Positions 1 through 9,033 of a stretch of DNA of 64,000 bases are shown here, in pieces. The notes beneath the pieces were generated by a model that was not told the DNA's origin, ran no database searches, and was given only the letters and a program-made list of their open reading frames with translations. Each line of letters begins with the position of its first letter. The first letter of the stretch is position 1. The stretch covers positions 28,041 to 92,040 of the forward strand of contig CAIFEB010000005.1 in NCBI GenBank assembly GCA_903789375.1, read 5' to 3'. The stretch comes from an uncultured Eggerthellaceae bacterium (lineage in GTDB: Bacteria; Actinomycetota; Coriobacteriia; Coriobacteriales; Eggerthellaceae). The translations under genes and the position numbers were made by a program.

Positions 1-44
1 CAGAACAGAGTACGCGTACAAGACTGGATATGCTCCTATCCTGC

Positions 45-140
45 AGAAATAGAAGCGGCGCAACGGATAGTCCGTCGAGCCGCTTCTATTTCTCCAACTA
101 TTTTTGTTTGAAAGGCTGCTTGGTGCTCAGCACGCCTTTC
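45..140. terminator. Strong bidirectional hairpin terminator plus a second hairpin
   Basis: A perfect 15-bp stem pairs 45-59 with 79-93 and encloses a smaller hairpin (63-67 with 71-75). A run of five T follows at 100-104, so it can terminate rightward transcription; the A-rich left arm suits leftward termination too. A second, bulged hairpin (110-116 with 134-140, inner 123-126 with 130-133) follows before the zinc-ribbon gene. Confidence 0.75.
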
Positions 141-212
141 GGCGCGAGCGCTCAATCAAATCACAACGCACGCCGCGCTCGACGCTTCAATGACGATTGC
201 CTCTGAAATCCG

Positions 213-566
213 CTATGACTTTGACCTTGCAAGAATCTGCTTCTTGCAAGGATCGTCCTGCGGTCCTCGCTCCCGATCCCTTCTTCCGCAAGGGTAGCCA
301 CATACAATGCCGCTGTACGCACACGATGCGGGCTGAACCGAGTTTCGGACTTCGGGAAGTAAGTCCGCTCCGCATTTTTTGCAGCGAAAGCGCTCGTGCA
401 GCCATTCACTCTGCTCATGCACGGCCCCTTTACGTTTCCAGTATCCCAAGGCGTATAAAAAATCTTCTCTTTTGTACATTGTGGCTTTCCCGCATTCGGG
501 GCAAACAATGCCTTTGAGTTCTGCCGGTTTGCACTTATCGCACAGAGCACTGCAATACATGCACAT
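213..566 (-). CDS. Small cysteine-rich zinc-ribbon protein
   Basis: A 117-residue protein with many CxxC pairs: CMYC and CDKC near the N-terminus, then CPEC, then CKKC around residue 62. The pattern fits one or two zinc ribbons. The N-terminal 75 residues look protein-like. The C-terminal third is basic and low in recognisable structure, so the real gene may end or shift frame there. The start codon follows a G-rich stretch that can act as a ribosome-binding site. No catalytic motif is visible and the function is unknown; nucleic-acid or protein binding is only inferred. It sits alone between the terminator at 45-140 and a divergent LuxR-type gene. Confidence 0.5.
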   Translation of the reverse strand: MCMYCSALCDKCKPAELKGIVCPECGKATMYKREDFLYALGYWKRKGAVHEQSEWLHERFRCKKCGADLLPEVRNSVQPASCAYSGIVCGYPCGRRDRERGPQDDPCKKQILARSKS

Positions 567-823
567 GCGCCACCACCCCTATCGCTTTGTCTTCAGAATA
601 TTTTGAGACAGAGCTGTTCGCAATCGTGCGTTTCGATCGATTAATCACGCGGGTCGTACTGGTGCGCTAACCATCATCCTTCTGGTACGATACAAACATA
701 CCGTCAAGGAATGAACAGTTTGGGGACTGGGCATACCTTCTTCGGATTCCGCTTTGCGAAATATCCAATGTGCATTTCAACAAATTTACGCATACCATGA
801 CCGAAGCAGGAAGCAGGTGCTCA
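567..823. other. Divergent intergenic region upstream of the LuxR-type gene
   Basis: It separates the zinc-ribbon gene (leftward) from the LuxR-type gene (rightward). It contains a short dyad, GGTA...TACC, around 686-705, with a GATACA-like -10 candidate between the arms. No open reading frame with a ribosome-binding site was found. Confidence 0.3.
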
Positions 824-2637
824 ATGAACAACGGTCAGAATGACCGACCTTCAAACGGCGACCTTCGAATCGGGAAATTCTTCGAAGGAACAATAGCTCT
901 AGCCATCGGCATGTCTGGCATACTCCTGATGGTATTCAGATCTCCCTTAACGATTCGCACACTCGAAATCAACGGGCTGTCGATTCCATATCTGATTGTC
1001 TATTCCGTGTTCGTCACTACAGCTTTGCTTATCACAAGGCCTCTGACTGATCGCTTGAACACGGAAAACGGATATCAGCTGGTAAAGCTCTTCGCTTACG
1101 TGGGTCTGTGCATCGCGCCATTTGGGCTTATGACGACCCCCCCCCCGCAATTTCAATAATTGCAATCGCTACCCTCTCAATTGGCACCGTCTCTGCTCTG
1201 GTTATCTATTGCAACTATCTATGCGACTTCGATCACATACAGCTCGTCGCCATCATTTCCTTCGTCGCGCTTATATCCCTGTTTACAACATGCATCTTCA
1301 TTCTTGCGAGCGTCTCATTCGGATTCTGCATCGTCGCTTCCGCTGCCCTCAATTGCCTTGGTATCACTATCTGCTGTCGAATCGCGGATCGAACCCCCCT
1401 TTTCCGAGTAAGTGCAGCGGAGTCGGAAGAACGAGCCACAACGCGAAACATCGATCGTTTTACATATTGCCTAATTGGCATTGACTTTGGTTTTTCATGC
1501 GGATTCATAATCCTAAGCGCTAGCGTATTCCAAGCCTCTACCCCAAACAGCACGAGCATGGAAGCACTAGCCCTGCTGATACCTGCCTTATTTGCAAGCA
1601 CCCTCCTTCTATTTTTCAGGAACCAGCACCAATACGCCGTTGAGCACCTTTCAAAAGATTATTTATCTGCGAGCATAACAATCTGCCTCGCCGCAGCAAT
1701 GCTAGCGCAAGACGACATTCGGCTCATTGCAATTGCCGTTGTCCTATTCCTTGCAAGCTCCCAAATGCTCATCGCGATCAATGCAAGCGTTGAATTCATC
1801 CGATGCGAGAACCTATCCCCCATATGGTATATGGCTGAGGATGGGTTCATAGCGCTCGGATTTGCTATTGGCTTGTGTTTTGCCTGGTGGGCATCGGGAT
1901 ACAGTCTTGCGGAAGACGATTTCGCTTATGCAAGTCTCGCAATAATTGTCATCAACGTAAGTTTGCAGCCGCAAATCAATAAGGGACGCTACCCTCTGCT
2001 CATCTCTCAATCTTCGCCGATTCTACGCGCACAAGCAGCGCAATCGTCCGCTCAAACAACCGAGGAGAAGCGGCTGTGCATAGATAGCAACGATGTTACG
2101 CGTTCGGATGGCTCAACTGACGAAACCGCGCCAAGCGTCCAATCTGAGGACCACGCGGATTTTAAGATCAGTCGCAATTCTGGCGCTCTCTTTTCGATGC
2201 AAAGCATCATTGAAGATAGTCCGAAAGCCGATTCGGAACCAGAACTAATACAGCAAGCTAATCCGTCGCACTGCGGCGATTCACTTCTTCAGCACGACGA
2301 CGGCAGTGTGCTGAAACCATCATTTACGGCAAATGACATCACACCGGCGATTGCCGCTTACGGTAACGGCAGCGGTCATAAAAAGGGAAGCTATCAGAAA
2401 AAAATCGACTACATAAGCAACGTTTGCAACCTGTCGCCCCGCCAGCACCAGATTCTGGGGTACCTTGCACGCGGCAGAGATGCACGCTTCATCGAAGAGA
2501 AGTTCTGCATCTCGCACTCGACTGCAAAATCGCATATCTACAACATTTATGGGAAACTTAACGTGCACTCGAAGCAAGAGCTCATCGACAAGATTGAGCA
2601 CACGCAAGTTCCGCGCTACAGAGATGATCCGGAATAG
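824..2637 (+). CDS. Multi-TM LuxR-family transcriptional regulator, frameshifted at a C10 tract
   Basis: Two reading frames join at a run of ten C (1137-1146). The first encodes a start region and hydrophobic segments; the second continues with more membrane segments, a roughly 130-residue polar linker, and a C-terminal LuxR helix-turn-helix (starting SPRQHQIL, including TAKSHIYNIYGKL). Eleven or eight C would fuse them into one protein of 604 residues starting at 824. The layout (about 12 membrane segments followed by a LuxR HTH) is a common regulator type in Eggerthellaceae. With ten C the upstream frame stops at 1159, so the DNA-binding domain is not made from the normal start. Start 824 was chosen for the AGCAGG stretch just upstream; in-frame ATGs at 770 and 797 are alternatives. 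The signal sensed is unknown. Confidence 0.8.
1137..1146 (+). repeat. Homopolymeric C10 tract at the frameshift point
   Basis: Ten consecutive C lie inside the LuxR-type gene, exactly where the open frame changes. Slippage by one base during replication would switch the downstream frame on or off. Confidence 0.9.
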
Positions 2638-2647
2638 CAGAGGGCAT

Positions 2648-2680
2648 GAAAAAGGCCTGCCCCCACTGTGGGAGCAGGCC
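2648..2680 (-). terminator. Rho-independent terminator of the APC permease gene
   Basis: Read on the minus strand, a GGCCTGC...GCAGGCC hairpin with one internal mismatch (2654-2680) is followed by TTTTTC. It lies in the 81-bp gap between two convergent genes and may also serve the plus-strand LuxR gene. Confidence 0.85.
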
Positions 2681-2718
2681 CTGCTGCGCGCGTTATCGTC
2701 CTATCATCCGTTCGTTCG

Positions 2719-4119
2719 CTAGAACTCCAGATGCTTGAACGCCTCAGGCACTTCCTTGTAGCCGTGCGACTTCACCGCGCCCACGATGAGGCCGATGACG
2801 AACCACGTGATGCCCACCGCATACGTGAGCGTCTGGAATCCGGTGAACACGTACGCCAGAATCAGCACGCCGCACCACGGGCAGATGAAGTACTTCACCC
2901 AGTCGCCGAACGTCTTGCGCTGGTTGTGCTTCACGAAGAAATACCAGAACACGGCGAAGTTCAACATGATGAACGAAGCCAGCGCGCCGAAGTTGACGAG
3001 CGTGGACAGGTCGGCCATGCCCAGGATGTTCGTCAGGATCAGCGCGACGATGCCGATGAAGATGGCGCCCACGTACGGCGTCTTGTACTTCGGATGCACC
3101 TTGCCGAACACCGACGGAATCACCTTGTCGCGGCCCATGCCGTACAGCAAGCGCGACGCGGCGAGCTGCGCGTTCATGATGTTCGCGATGCCCACGGCCA
3201 CGATGTTGATAACCAGCATGATGCGGTAGAACACGTCGCCGCCGATCATCTGCACGCCGTAGAAGAATGCGTTGTCCATGTGCTGCTCGTCCCACGACGC
3301 ATAGTCGGGCTGGATGAGCGACGCGATGTAGGTCTGCGCGATGAACGCCACGATGATGATGGCCAGCGCGATCATAATGCCGCGACCGATGTTGCGCTCG
3401 GGGTTCTCGGTCTCCTCGGCCAAAGTCGAGATGCCGTCGAAGCCCAGGAAGTTGAGCGCTGCGATGGAGATGCCCGCGGCGACGAACGACGCATTAACCT
3501 TCTCAGGCTGCCAAATCGGATCCATGGTGAATCCGGAGCCGCTGGGGCCCAGGATGTACTTGCAGCCCAAGGCGACGAACGCGATGACCGCCACGACCTC
3601 GATCACGAAGATGACCAGGTCCAAGCCCTTCGTCAGATTGACGCCGCGGATGGTGACGAACGTGTTGAAGATGATGAATACCAAGATCCACAGCCATGCA
3701 GGGCTGCCCGGAACCAGAAGCGAGCCCCAATTGCCCACCATCACGTACAAAAGCGCCGGCGAGATGCAGTAGTCAAGCAGGATCAGCCAACCGGCGATGA
3801 AGCCGACGTGCGGATTGATGCCGCGCTGCACATACGAGTACACCGATCCCGCGATGGGGAACTTGTTGGACATGCGCATGTAGCTGAGCGCCGTGAACAT
3901 GATGGCGATGAAGCCGATGATGTACACGAGCGTGGACATGCCCAGGCCCTGCACCTGCACCAAGCCCCAGATGGACTGCGGTGCGATGATGACCATGAAC
4001 AGAACGCCGTACAAAACGACGTCGCGCAGGCCCAGGCTTCGCCTGAGCTCCTGCTTGTAGCCGAACTGCTCGAGCTGACTCGAATCAGCGCTGGCAGCGG
4101 CCTTCTTCCCTTCCGCCAT
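2719..4119 (-). CDS. APC-family amino acid/polyamine permease
   Basis: 466 residues with about 12 hydrophobic membrane segments, typical of the amino acid-polyamine-organocation family. After a short soluble N-terminus (about 25 residues) comes the usual first segment with the helix-breaking VLYGVLFMVIIAPQSIWG region. The family moves amino acids or amines by proton or sodium symport or by exchange. It lies 152 bp downstream of an acetamidase/formamidase-type gene on the same strand, so the pair may take up and hydrolyse, or produce and export, an amide-related compound; the substrate cannot be read from the sequence. A ribosome-binding site (GAAAGGAA) precedes the ATG. The C-terminus is short and cytoplasmic. 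Confidence 0.85.
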   Translation of the reverse strand: MAEGKKAAASADSSQLEQFGYKQELRRSLGLRDVVLYGVLFMVIIAPQSIWGLVQVQGLGMSTLVYIIGFIAIMFTALSYMRMSNKFPIAGSVYSYVQRGINPHVGFIAGWLILLDYCISPALLYVMVGNWGSLLVPGSPAWLWILVFIIFNTFVTIRGVNLTKGLDLVIFVIEVVAVIAFVALGCKYILGPSGSGFTMDPIWQPEKVNASFVAAGISIAALNFLGFDGISTLAEETENPERNIGRGIMIALAIIIVAFIAQTYIASLIQPDYASWDEQHMDNAFFYGVQMIGGDVFYRIMLVINIVAVGIANIMNAQLAASRLLYGMGRDKVIPSVFGKVHPKYKTPYVGAIFIGIVALILTNILGMADLSTLVNFGALASFIMLNFAVFWYFFVKHNQRKTFGDWVKYFICPWCGVLILAYVFTGFQTLTYAVGITWFVIGLIVGAVKSHGYKEVPEAFKHLEF

Positions 4120-4271
4120 TGCATTCCTTTCTGTTTCGAACCATTACCCTGAAGGCGCAACGCGGTAGAGTTCGACGGGCTGGGCGGCGTTCTACCGAGC
4201 CCGCTGAATCCTGCTGCGTCTGCGGCCGCGCACTCCTTTCGCGCGCGGCTGCGCCCTCGCACGCAAACGGC

Positions 4272-5174
4272 CTAACGCTGGCCGATGAGCGGCTTGAACT
4301 GGGGCAGCTTCGGTGCGCCGAAGCGCAGCGAAAGCTGGACCTCGCACGGCTTGCACGCCTGATTGAGCTCGACGTCGCACTGCACCGACATGTACATGTA
4401 CGTTTCGACGGCGCTCCAGCCGGTCACGTCCATGAGCAGGCGCTGCAGCTCCTTGCTGGCGGCCATGAGAGCCTCGTCGAACTCCTGCGCTGACGCGTTG
4501 ACGTACCACTTGTCGGCGGTTTCCAGAACGGGCCAGTTGAGCGCGAAGTTCTTGATGAGCTGCGTGCGCACGGTGATGCGCGCCGGAATCTCGATGCCAG
4601 TGCCGCACAACTCGGCGTCGCCCATGGCGGCGTGCACGTCGCCCATCTGCAGCAACGCGCCCGGCACACGCACCGGGAAGTACAGCCTGGCGCCCTTGCC
4701 GATAAGCTTGTTATCCATGTTGCCGCCGTAGTTGCCCACGTAGCCGTCGATCACGTCGTCTCCGTCGGGCGCGCACCCGATGACGCCGATCATGGGCTTG
4801 ATGGGGAATTTCACCTCGTTGAACTGGGCGAACCCGTCCTTGATGGGGATTTTCTTAGTCTGGTAGCCGGTCGTCTCGTACAGCGGCCCGCAGTGGTCGT
4901 CGGTCGAGATCGTTCCCTCGTCGGCCACCGTCAGGTCGAGGATGTCGACCACCAGCACGTCGCCCGGCTCCGCGCCGTCGACGAACACGGGACCCGCCGC
5001 GGGATTGGCCACGTCGTAGCCGTAATCGAGGTCGGCCATGGTCACATCCTCGGACGTGATGCGGTTGGAGAAGCAGTCCTTCGTTTCGAACAGCAGCATC
5101 TCGCCCGGCTGCACGTGGCAACAGGGCTTGTTGTCATTCGAGAACTTGTAGACCTGGTCTTCGATCACTTTCAT
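4272..5174 (-). CDS. Acetamidase/formamidase family protein
   Basis: 300 residues, the normal size for the FmdA/AmdA amidase family, which hydrolyses formamide or acetamide to ammonia and the acid. Visible family features are the N-terminal segment ending in a GEMLLFETKDC stretch, the NPAAGPVFVDGAEPGDVL segment (around residues 62-79), the DDHCGPLY region, and the GDVHAAMGDAELCGTGIE region (around residues 180-197). The start at 5174 is set by a GGGAGG ribosome-binding site; a longer in-frame version lacks one. The gene precedes the APC permease and probably shares its transcript. True substrate range is uncertain in this family. Confidence 0.85.
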   Translation of the reverse strand: MKVIEDQVYKFSNDNKPCCHVQPGEMLLFETKDCFSNRITSEDVTMADLDYGYDVANPAAGPVFVDGAEPGDVLVVDILDLTVADEGTISTDDHCGPLYETTGYQTKKIPIKDGFAQFNEVKFPIKPMIGVIGCAPDGDDVIDGYVGNYGGNMDNKLIGKGARLYFPVRVPGALLQMGDVHAAMGDAELCGTGIEIPARITVRTQLIKNFALNWPVLETADKWYVNASAQEFDEALMAASKELQRLLMDVTGWSAVETYMYMSVQCDVELNQACKPCEVQLSLRFGAPKLPQFKPLIGQR

Positions 5175-5984
5175 TGTTCCCTCCCTGCGTTTGACTGCTG
5201 GCGTGTTTGCGCTGGTGACGCGGCTGCCGGCAGACGTAGGATTCCGCCTGCCACGTCGCTCGCCCCCCAAGCACCGAGCGCAAAAACAATGACGTGCATT
5301 ATCCCCCTCATGTCCCGGGAATCCTAGGGGATGGGTAGATTTTACCTAATGGAATTGTGAGCGGTCAAAAGATTGCCGCGGAATGCCCGAGAACCGCTCG
5401 CGCTGTGCCCGCGTGCGGGACTCTCGCTTCCGTGTGCGGGCGCCGGCGCGCGCGTACAAGGCTGCGGAGCCCGCCGTGCGGGGCGCCAGGGCTCCGCACG
5501 GCGTAAATATGACCCCTTCTACGGTATATCAAAAAGTTTTCCGAGCAGAGGACGGGTTATCGTATGCGGTTTCGCGCATATATGAGCGATGGTTCGAGCA
5601 GCTTGCGAAGCACGCCGCAGCGTGCTCCCGTGCGCACGCCGTCTCCGTTCGGACGCCGTACGCCCCCCCTTCCCGTTCGCGCGCCTCCCCTTCCCGTGCG
5701 CATGGCGCGTGCCCGTTCGCCCACCACGCGCCGAGCGATTCCTCGCGCGCGGTTGTCGTTTCGCTCGCAAAATGGACTCATCCGTCGCCGATGCGCTCCC
5801 CCTCGAGCCGATTTTCCGCAACCCGTCGAGTTTTTCACACATTTCGTGGCAGGTATTTGCATTTGACCTGTTGATGAAAACTAGCTCTTTTATATGTATG
5901 ATAATCACCAACACAAGCAAGAAAAATCGACGCTTGTGGTCAAAAGCAGGTGCAAGCCAGCACCATCACGGCGAATGGATACCC
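5175..5984. other. Long gene-free region ahead of the nuclease-like gene
   Basis: About 800 bp without a supportable gene. The left part is very GC-rich, with short near-repeats (for example two copies of CCCTTCCCGT around 5668-5700). The right part turns abruptly AT-rich and holds a divergent copy of the AT element (5839-5904). Open frames through the GC-rich part look like composition artefacts. Confidence 0.5.
5839..5904 (+). repeat. AT-rich element, divergent copy A
   Basis: Begins ACATTT and ends TTTTATATGTATGATAA, matching the two ends of the element seen at 7542, 25825, 50266 and 59436, but it is 10 bp longer. The GATAAT sequence lies 81 bp before the start of the nuclease-like gene and could be its -10 promoter box. 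Confidence 0.6.
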
Positions 5985-7316
5985 ATGAAACTCACAGTCA
6001 ACAAGGAAACGGCGCTCTTCCTCACCCGCACGTTCCGTGCCGCGGGCGCGCCAGCTCAATCGGGATTCCGCGCAGCAAGCGCGACCGAGCAGCCAGGCCT
6101 TCATGCCGCGAGCGCGTCCGAACAGCCAGACTTCCAGGCTGTGGGCGCATCCGAACACCGCGGAGCTGCTGCGGCGTCCGCGACGCACCGCACCGCAACC
6201 GCAGGCATACCGTCCGCATACCGCGCCATTTTCGAGAACGCACCGCGCCGCGACCTTGAAGCGCCCGACCCCTCGCCACGAAAGCGCTGGTCGAAGGGCC
6301 TGTTCGACCTCAGCCGCTTCGGCATCGACCTGCCGGAGATGCCGCCGCTGCCCCTGTCGGTGTGCGTGCCGCGCCAGGACCTCCGCATCGCTTCATCCTC
6401 CGTCAAGAGCACGGTCTACGACGGCGGACTGCCGCCCCGCGCGTTCATCGACCTCGGCGGTGGGCTCGCTATGAGCTCGCCCGAGCTTCTGTTCATGGAA
6501 CTCGCGAACCAGATGACGCCGATCGAGCACCTTGCGTTCGGCTTCGAGCTCTGCGGCGCGTTCACGCGCGATGCGAGCGACCCCATCGGCGGACCTTCGA
6601 CGTTCGGCGTCACCCCGGTCACCTCGGTCGAGAAGATCAAGCGTTTCGTCGACGCCTCGAAGCATGTCAAGGGACGCACCGCCGCGCAGCGCACGCTGCG
6701 TTATCTTTCGGATAATGCCTGGTCGCCGACCGAGTCGATCATCGCCGCCGCAATTTCTCTGCCCCTTGAGGACTACGGCTACGGGCTGGGGTCGTGCACG
6801 TTGAACCCGCGCGTCGAAGCGCCCGCGAACGTTGCGCGCGCCGCCGCCAAGCCGTCACGCATGCCCGACATCATGATCGGCGGCACGAAGGTGGGCATCA
6901 ATTACGACGGCGCCGTTCACCTCGACCTCGGATCAATCGTCAACGCGGCGAGCGAAGTCGGCCGCAACCCCGAGCAGGCTCGGCCCGAGGCCGCGCTCAA
7001 CGCCGCCGTCCGCGACGTGCGCGCGAAGGTGGTCGACGACATCCGACGCAACCGCGAGCTTGCCGCCGCGGGACTGACGGTGTTCCCCGTCGTGAAGGAG
7101 GACCTGTACGAGCGCGGCGGCCTCGACCGCGTGATGATGCAGGTGGTCGACGCTGTTGCGCGGCAGACGAACCGCGACCTCTCGCGCGTGCAGGAAGCGC
7201 TGCAGCACGGGTTCGCCGCGAAGGAACGGCAGCGCGCGCTGCTTTCGCTGCTGCCGGGAACGGGTTCGGACGAGATTTACGACCTGTCCACGACCGAGGC
7301 GTTCATCAGCTTCTGA
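5985..7316 (+). CDS. Hypothetical protein with a DUF559/VSR-like nuclease-fold C-terminus
   Basis: 443 residues. Residues 20-75 are a low-complexity run with repeated phrases such as ASATEQP and ASASEQP. The middle contains a conserved-looking SPELLFMELANQM and FELCGAFT region. The C-terminal part carries VGINYDGAVHLD (about 6892-6927), then DDIRRNRELAAAGLTVFPVV (about 7036-7095). This order (D-G-x-x-H, basic helix, GLTVFP strand) resembles DUF559 and very-short-patch-repair endonuclease folds, although a usual acidic residue is replaced by Asn. The assignment is inferred. The start was chosen at 5985 because the preceding sequence is non-coding in character. The gene is bracketed by AT elements at 5839-5904 and 7542-7597 and ends at a strong terminator. 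Confidence 0.65.
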   Translation: MKLTVNKETALFLTRTFRAAGAPAQSGFRAASATEQPGLHAASASEQPDFQAVGASEHRGAAAASATHRTATAGIPSAYRAIFENAPRRDLEAPDPSPRKRWSKGLFDLSRFGIDLPEMPPLPLSVCVPRQDLRIASSSVKSTVYDGGLPPRAFIDLGGGLAMSSPELLFMELANQMTPIEHLAFGFELCGAFTRDASDPIGGPSTFGVTPVTSVEKIKRFVDASKHVKGRTAAQRTLRYLSDNAWSPTESIIAAAISLPLEDYGYGLGSCTLNPRVEAPANVARAAAKPSRMPDIMIGGTKVGINYDGAVHLDLGSIVNAASEVGRNPEQARPEAALNAAVRDVRAKVVDDIRRNRELAAAGLTVFPVVKEDLYERGGLDRVMMQVVDAVARQTNRDLSRVQEALQHGFAAKERQRALLSLLPGTGSDEIYDLSTTEAFISF

Positions 7317-7502
7317 GGACTGCACTCGTATGCTGGAAGCCGCGGCCCGGTAGGTTGACGACCAGGTCCTCAACCCGCAATGGCCCAGTCGCGATCGGAC
7401 TGCCGAGCATGTATGAGTGGCAACCGGTCGGCCGAGGGCGACGGATTGAAAGCAATAAGCGACAAGCGAAAAATCGCGAATGATAAAAAGCTCGTTTTGA
7501 CG

Positions 7503-7538
7503 AAAACCCCGCTTCGGGGCATTCCGAAGCGGGGTTTT
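7503..7538. terminator. Strong bidirectional terminator
   Basis: A perfect 15-bp stem (7503-7517 with 7524-7538) and a 6-nt loop, with AAAA at the left foot and TTTT at the right foot. It ends transcription of the nuclease-like gene about 190 bp after its stop codon. Confidence 0.9.
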
Positions 7539-7541
7539 CAC

Positions 7542-7597
7542 ACATATAAATGCGTTTTTTAAATCAACCGATTCATTTCCATTTTAATGTACGATAA
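7542..7597 (+). repeat. AT-rich element copy B
   Basis: Block 1 ACATATAAAT (7542-7551), 18-nt spacer, and a 28-bp second block ending TTTTAATGTACGATAA (7570-7597). Spacing is identical to copies C, D and E. It lies directly after the terminator of the nuclease-like gene. An inverted repeat (CGATAACGA with TCGTTATCG) starts inside its right end. Confidence 0.75.
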
Positions 7598-7668
7598 CGA
7601 CCTCACAGCAGAGACCTCGTTATCGCAATCGCCCTACCACCGGCGACAACCCAATCGCACCGGTAGTT

Positions 7669-8325
7669 TTACGCCGCAGAATCCTGGAACTGCGGCGTAT
7701 TGGACTGGTCGGAGGCCTTCTCCCACGCTTCCGGATAGGACGTGTCGGAGAGCTGCGAACCGTCAGCAGCAAGAATGACGACCTCAGTGTTCACGGGGAA
7801 TCCGGCGATCTGCTGGTACATGCATCCGTAGATGCCGCCCGCGTAGCTCAGGTACATGTCCTGAAGCCCGAGCGAGCTCGTCGAAAGCGTGAACGTGACT
7901 TGCGAGAAATCGTCTGCGTAGTCGACAGCCGTCACATCTTTCCAGCTGTCGCTCCCCGGCATCGCGTCGAAGTTGCCCGCAACTCCCTCATGCAGCGTGT
8001 CAACCAGCGCATTGTATTTGTCGATAGGCAGCGTAGCGGTGTACGAGCCATCATCGTTCGCTACGATGTCCGTCGCACCCAGGCCCTCGAGCGTTTGCGT
8101 CGCCTGGTCCTGGTCAGCGTCGTTGAAATACACCTTCGGGAACGTGACGGTCCGAGTCGTGAGCGTCGCCTGTTCTACCGCACTGTTGTCATCAGTCTGC
8201 GCTGTGGTGGTTCCGGAATTTTTCGTTGCGCACCCACACGCCAAGCACGCCATCAACGCGCACGCGAACACGCACACTGCAATTTCTCCCATTCGTTTCC
8301 CCGACACCCACATCTTCGACTTCAT
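7669..8325 (-). CDS. Predicted lipoprotein of unknown function
   Basis: 218 residues. The N-terminus has a basic start (MKSKMWVSGKR), a hydrophobic core, and a lipobox-like LACGC, so it should be exported and lipid-anchored at the cysteine. A Thr/Asp-rich spacer follows, then an acidic soluble domain with no motif I recognise. The start at 8325 is supported by AAGGAG nine bases upstream; the longer in-frame extension has no such site. It is transcribed alone, towards the AT element copy B. A structural or binding role at the cell surface is the most that can be inferred. Confidence 0.75.
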   Translation of the reverse strand: MKSKMWVSGKRMGEIAVCVFACALMACLACGCATKNSGTTTAQTDDNSAVEQATLTTRTVTFPKVYFNDADQDQATQTLEGLGATDIVANDDGSYTATLPIDKYNALVDTLHEGVAGNFDAMPGSDSWKDVTAVDYADDFSQVTFTLSTSSLGLQDMYLSYAGGIYGCMYQQIAGFPVNTEVVILAADGSQLSDTSYPEAWEKASDQSNTPQFQDSAA

Positions 8326-9033
8326 CCTCGCAATCTCCTTCTGTTCCGTATGTTTTCCCAGACCAACGAAGCTATCATCCACTCGATGCACGACGCACGC
8401 ACCGCATACGGCATAACGCTCTTCCCTGCCAGCTACGGGAGGCGTCCCGCAGCAGGCGACGAATCCATGCGATGCCTCGCCCAAAGCACTGCGCCCAAAG
8501 TCTTCTGCGGAATCTATCCGATGAGCTTCGTAGGGAAAAATGCTACCACTCGCGATGAAAATTGCATGAGCTGCGAGCTCATGTCTGCCACCCGGGCAAT
8601 CGTCTCACCAATGCCGCGCCCCAAAGCGCCGCGTACGCAGAGAGGCCCCTTTGGGGGAGCGGCGAAGCTATGGGGAACACCTAAAAAACCGGCGCTCCCG
8701 CGATTGCCTATCGTTTAGGTTGTGCATTATTCAACGTTTGAGTGTTTTTTGTGGCACTACTGTTTCCAAATGAATAACGGCCATGACAAGTAACAGCACC
8801 GTAACAGGCGATTTCTAACGTCTCACCCATCGGTTCTGGCATACGCGGACCGTTCTGGTTCGGGACTGCTCACCGCGAAGAAGCGCGGCTCGGCGCCCAT
8901 CGCCTTGTACGATGCTGCACGCGGCACTGCATTCGGAACCGTTCGCGTATGCGAAACCGATGCGCGGTCGGGCATGGAATCGCCCGAGCCCGACCAGCAG
9001 GACCAGCGGCAAACGTCGAAAGGTGTCCCACCC
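8326..9033. other. Divergent intergenic region without a clear gene
   Basis: About 700 bp between the lipoprotein gene (leftward) and the amidohydrolase operon (rightward). A patch around 8721-8800 is AT-richer and may hold the operon promoter. Open frames crossing it are antisense extensions of the neighbours. No tRNA or clear structured RNA seen. Confidence 0.35.

Noticed and set aside
1108..2637. Treating the second LuxR frame as an independent gene starting at 1108
   Set aside because: No ribosome-binding site there, and the hydrophobic N-terminal part continues directly from the upstream frame.
2668..4152. Long plus-strand open frame opposite the APC permease
   Set aside because: It is rich in His, Asp and Arg with no hydrophobic core or motif, typical of antisense frames in GC-rich DNA; the minus strand encodes a clear permease.
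5589..5984. N-terminal extension of the nuclease-like protein
   Set aside because: The extension is Arg/Pro-rich, lacks a ribosome-binding site and spans the AT element; ATG 5985 is more credible.
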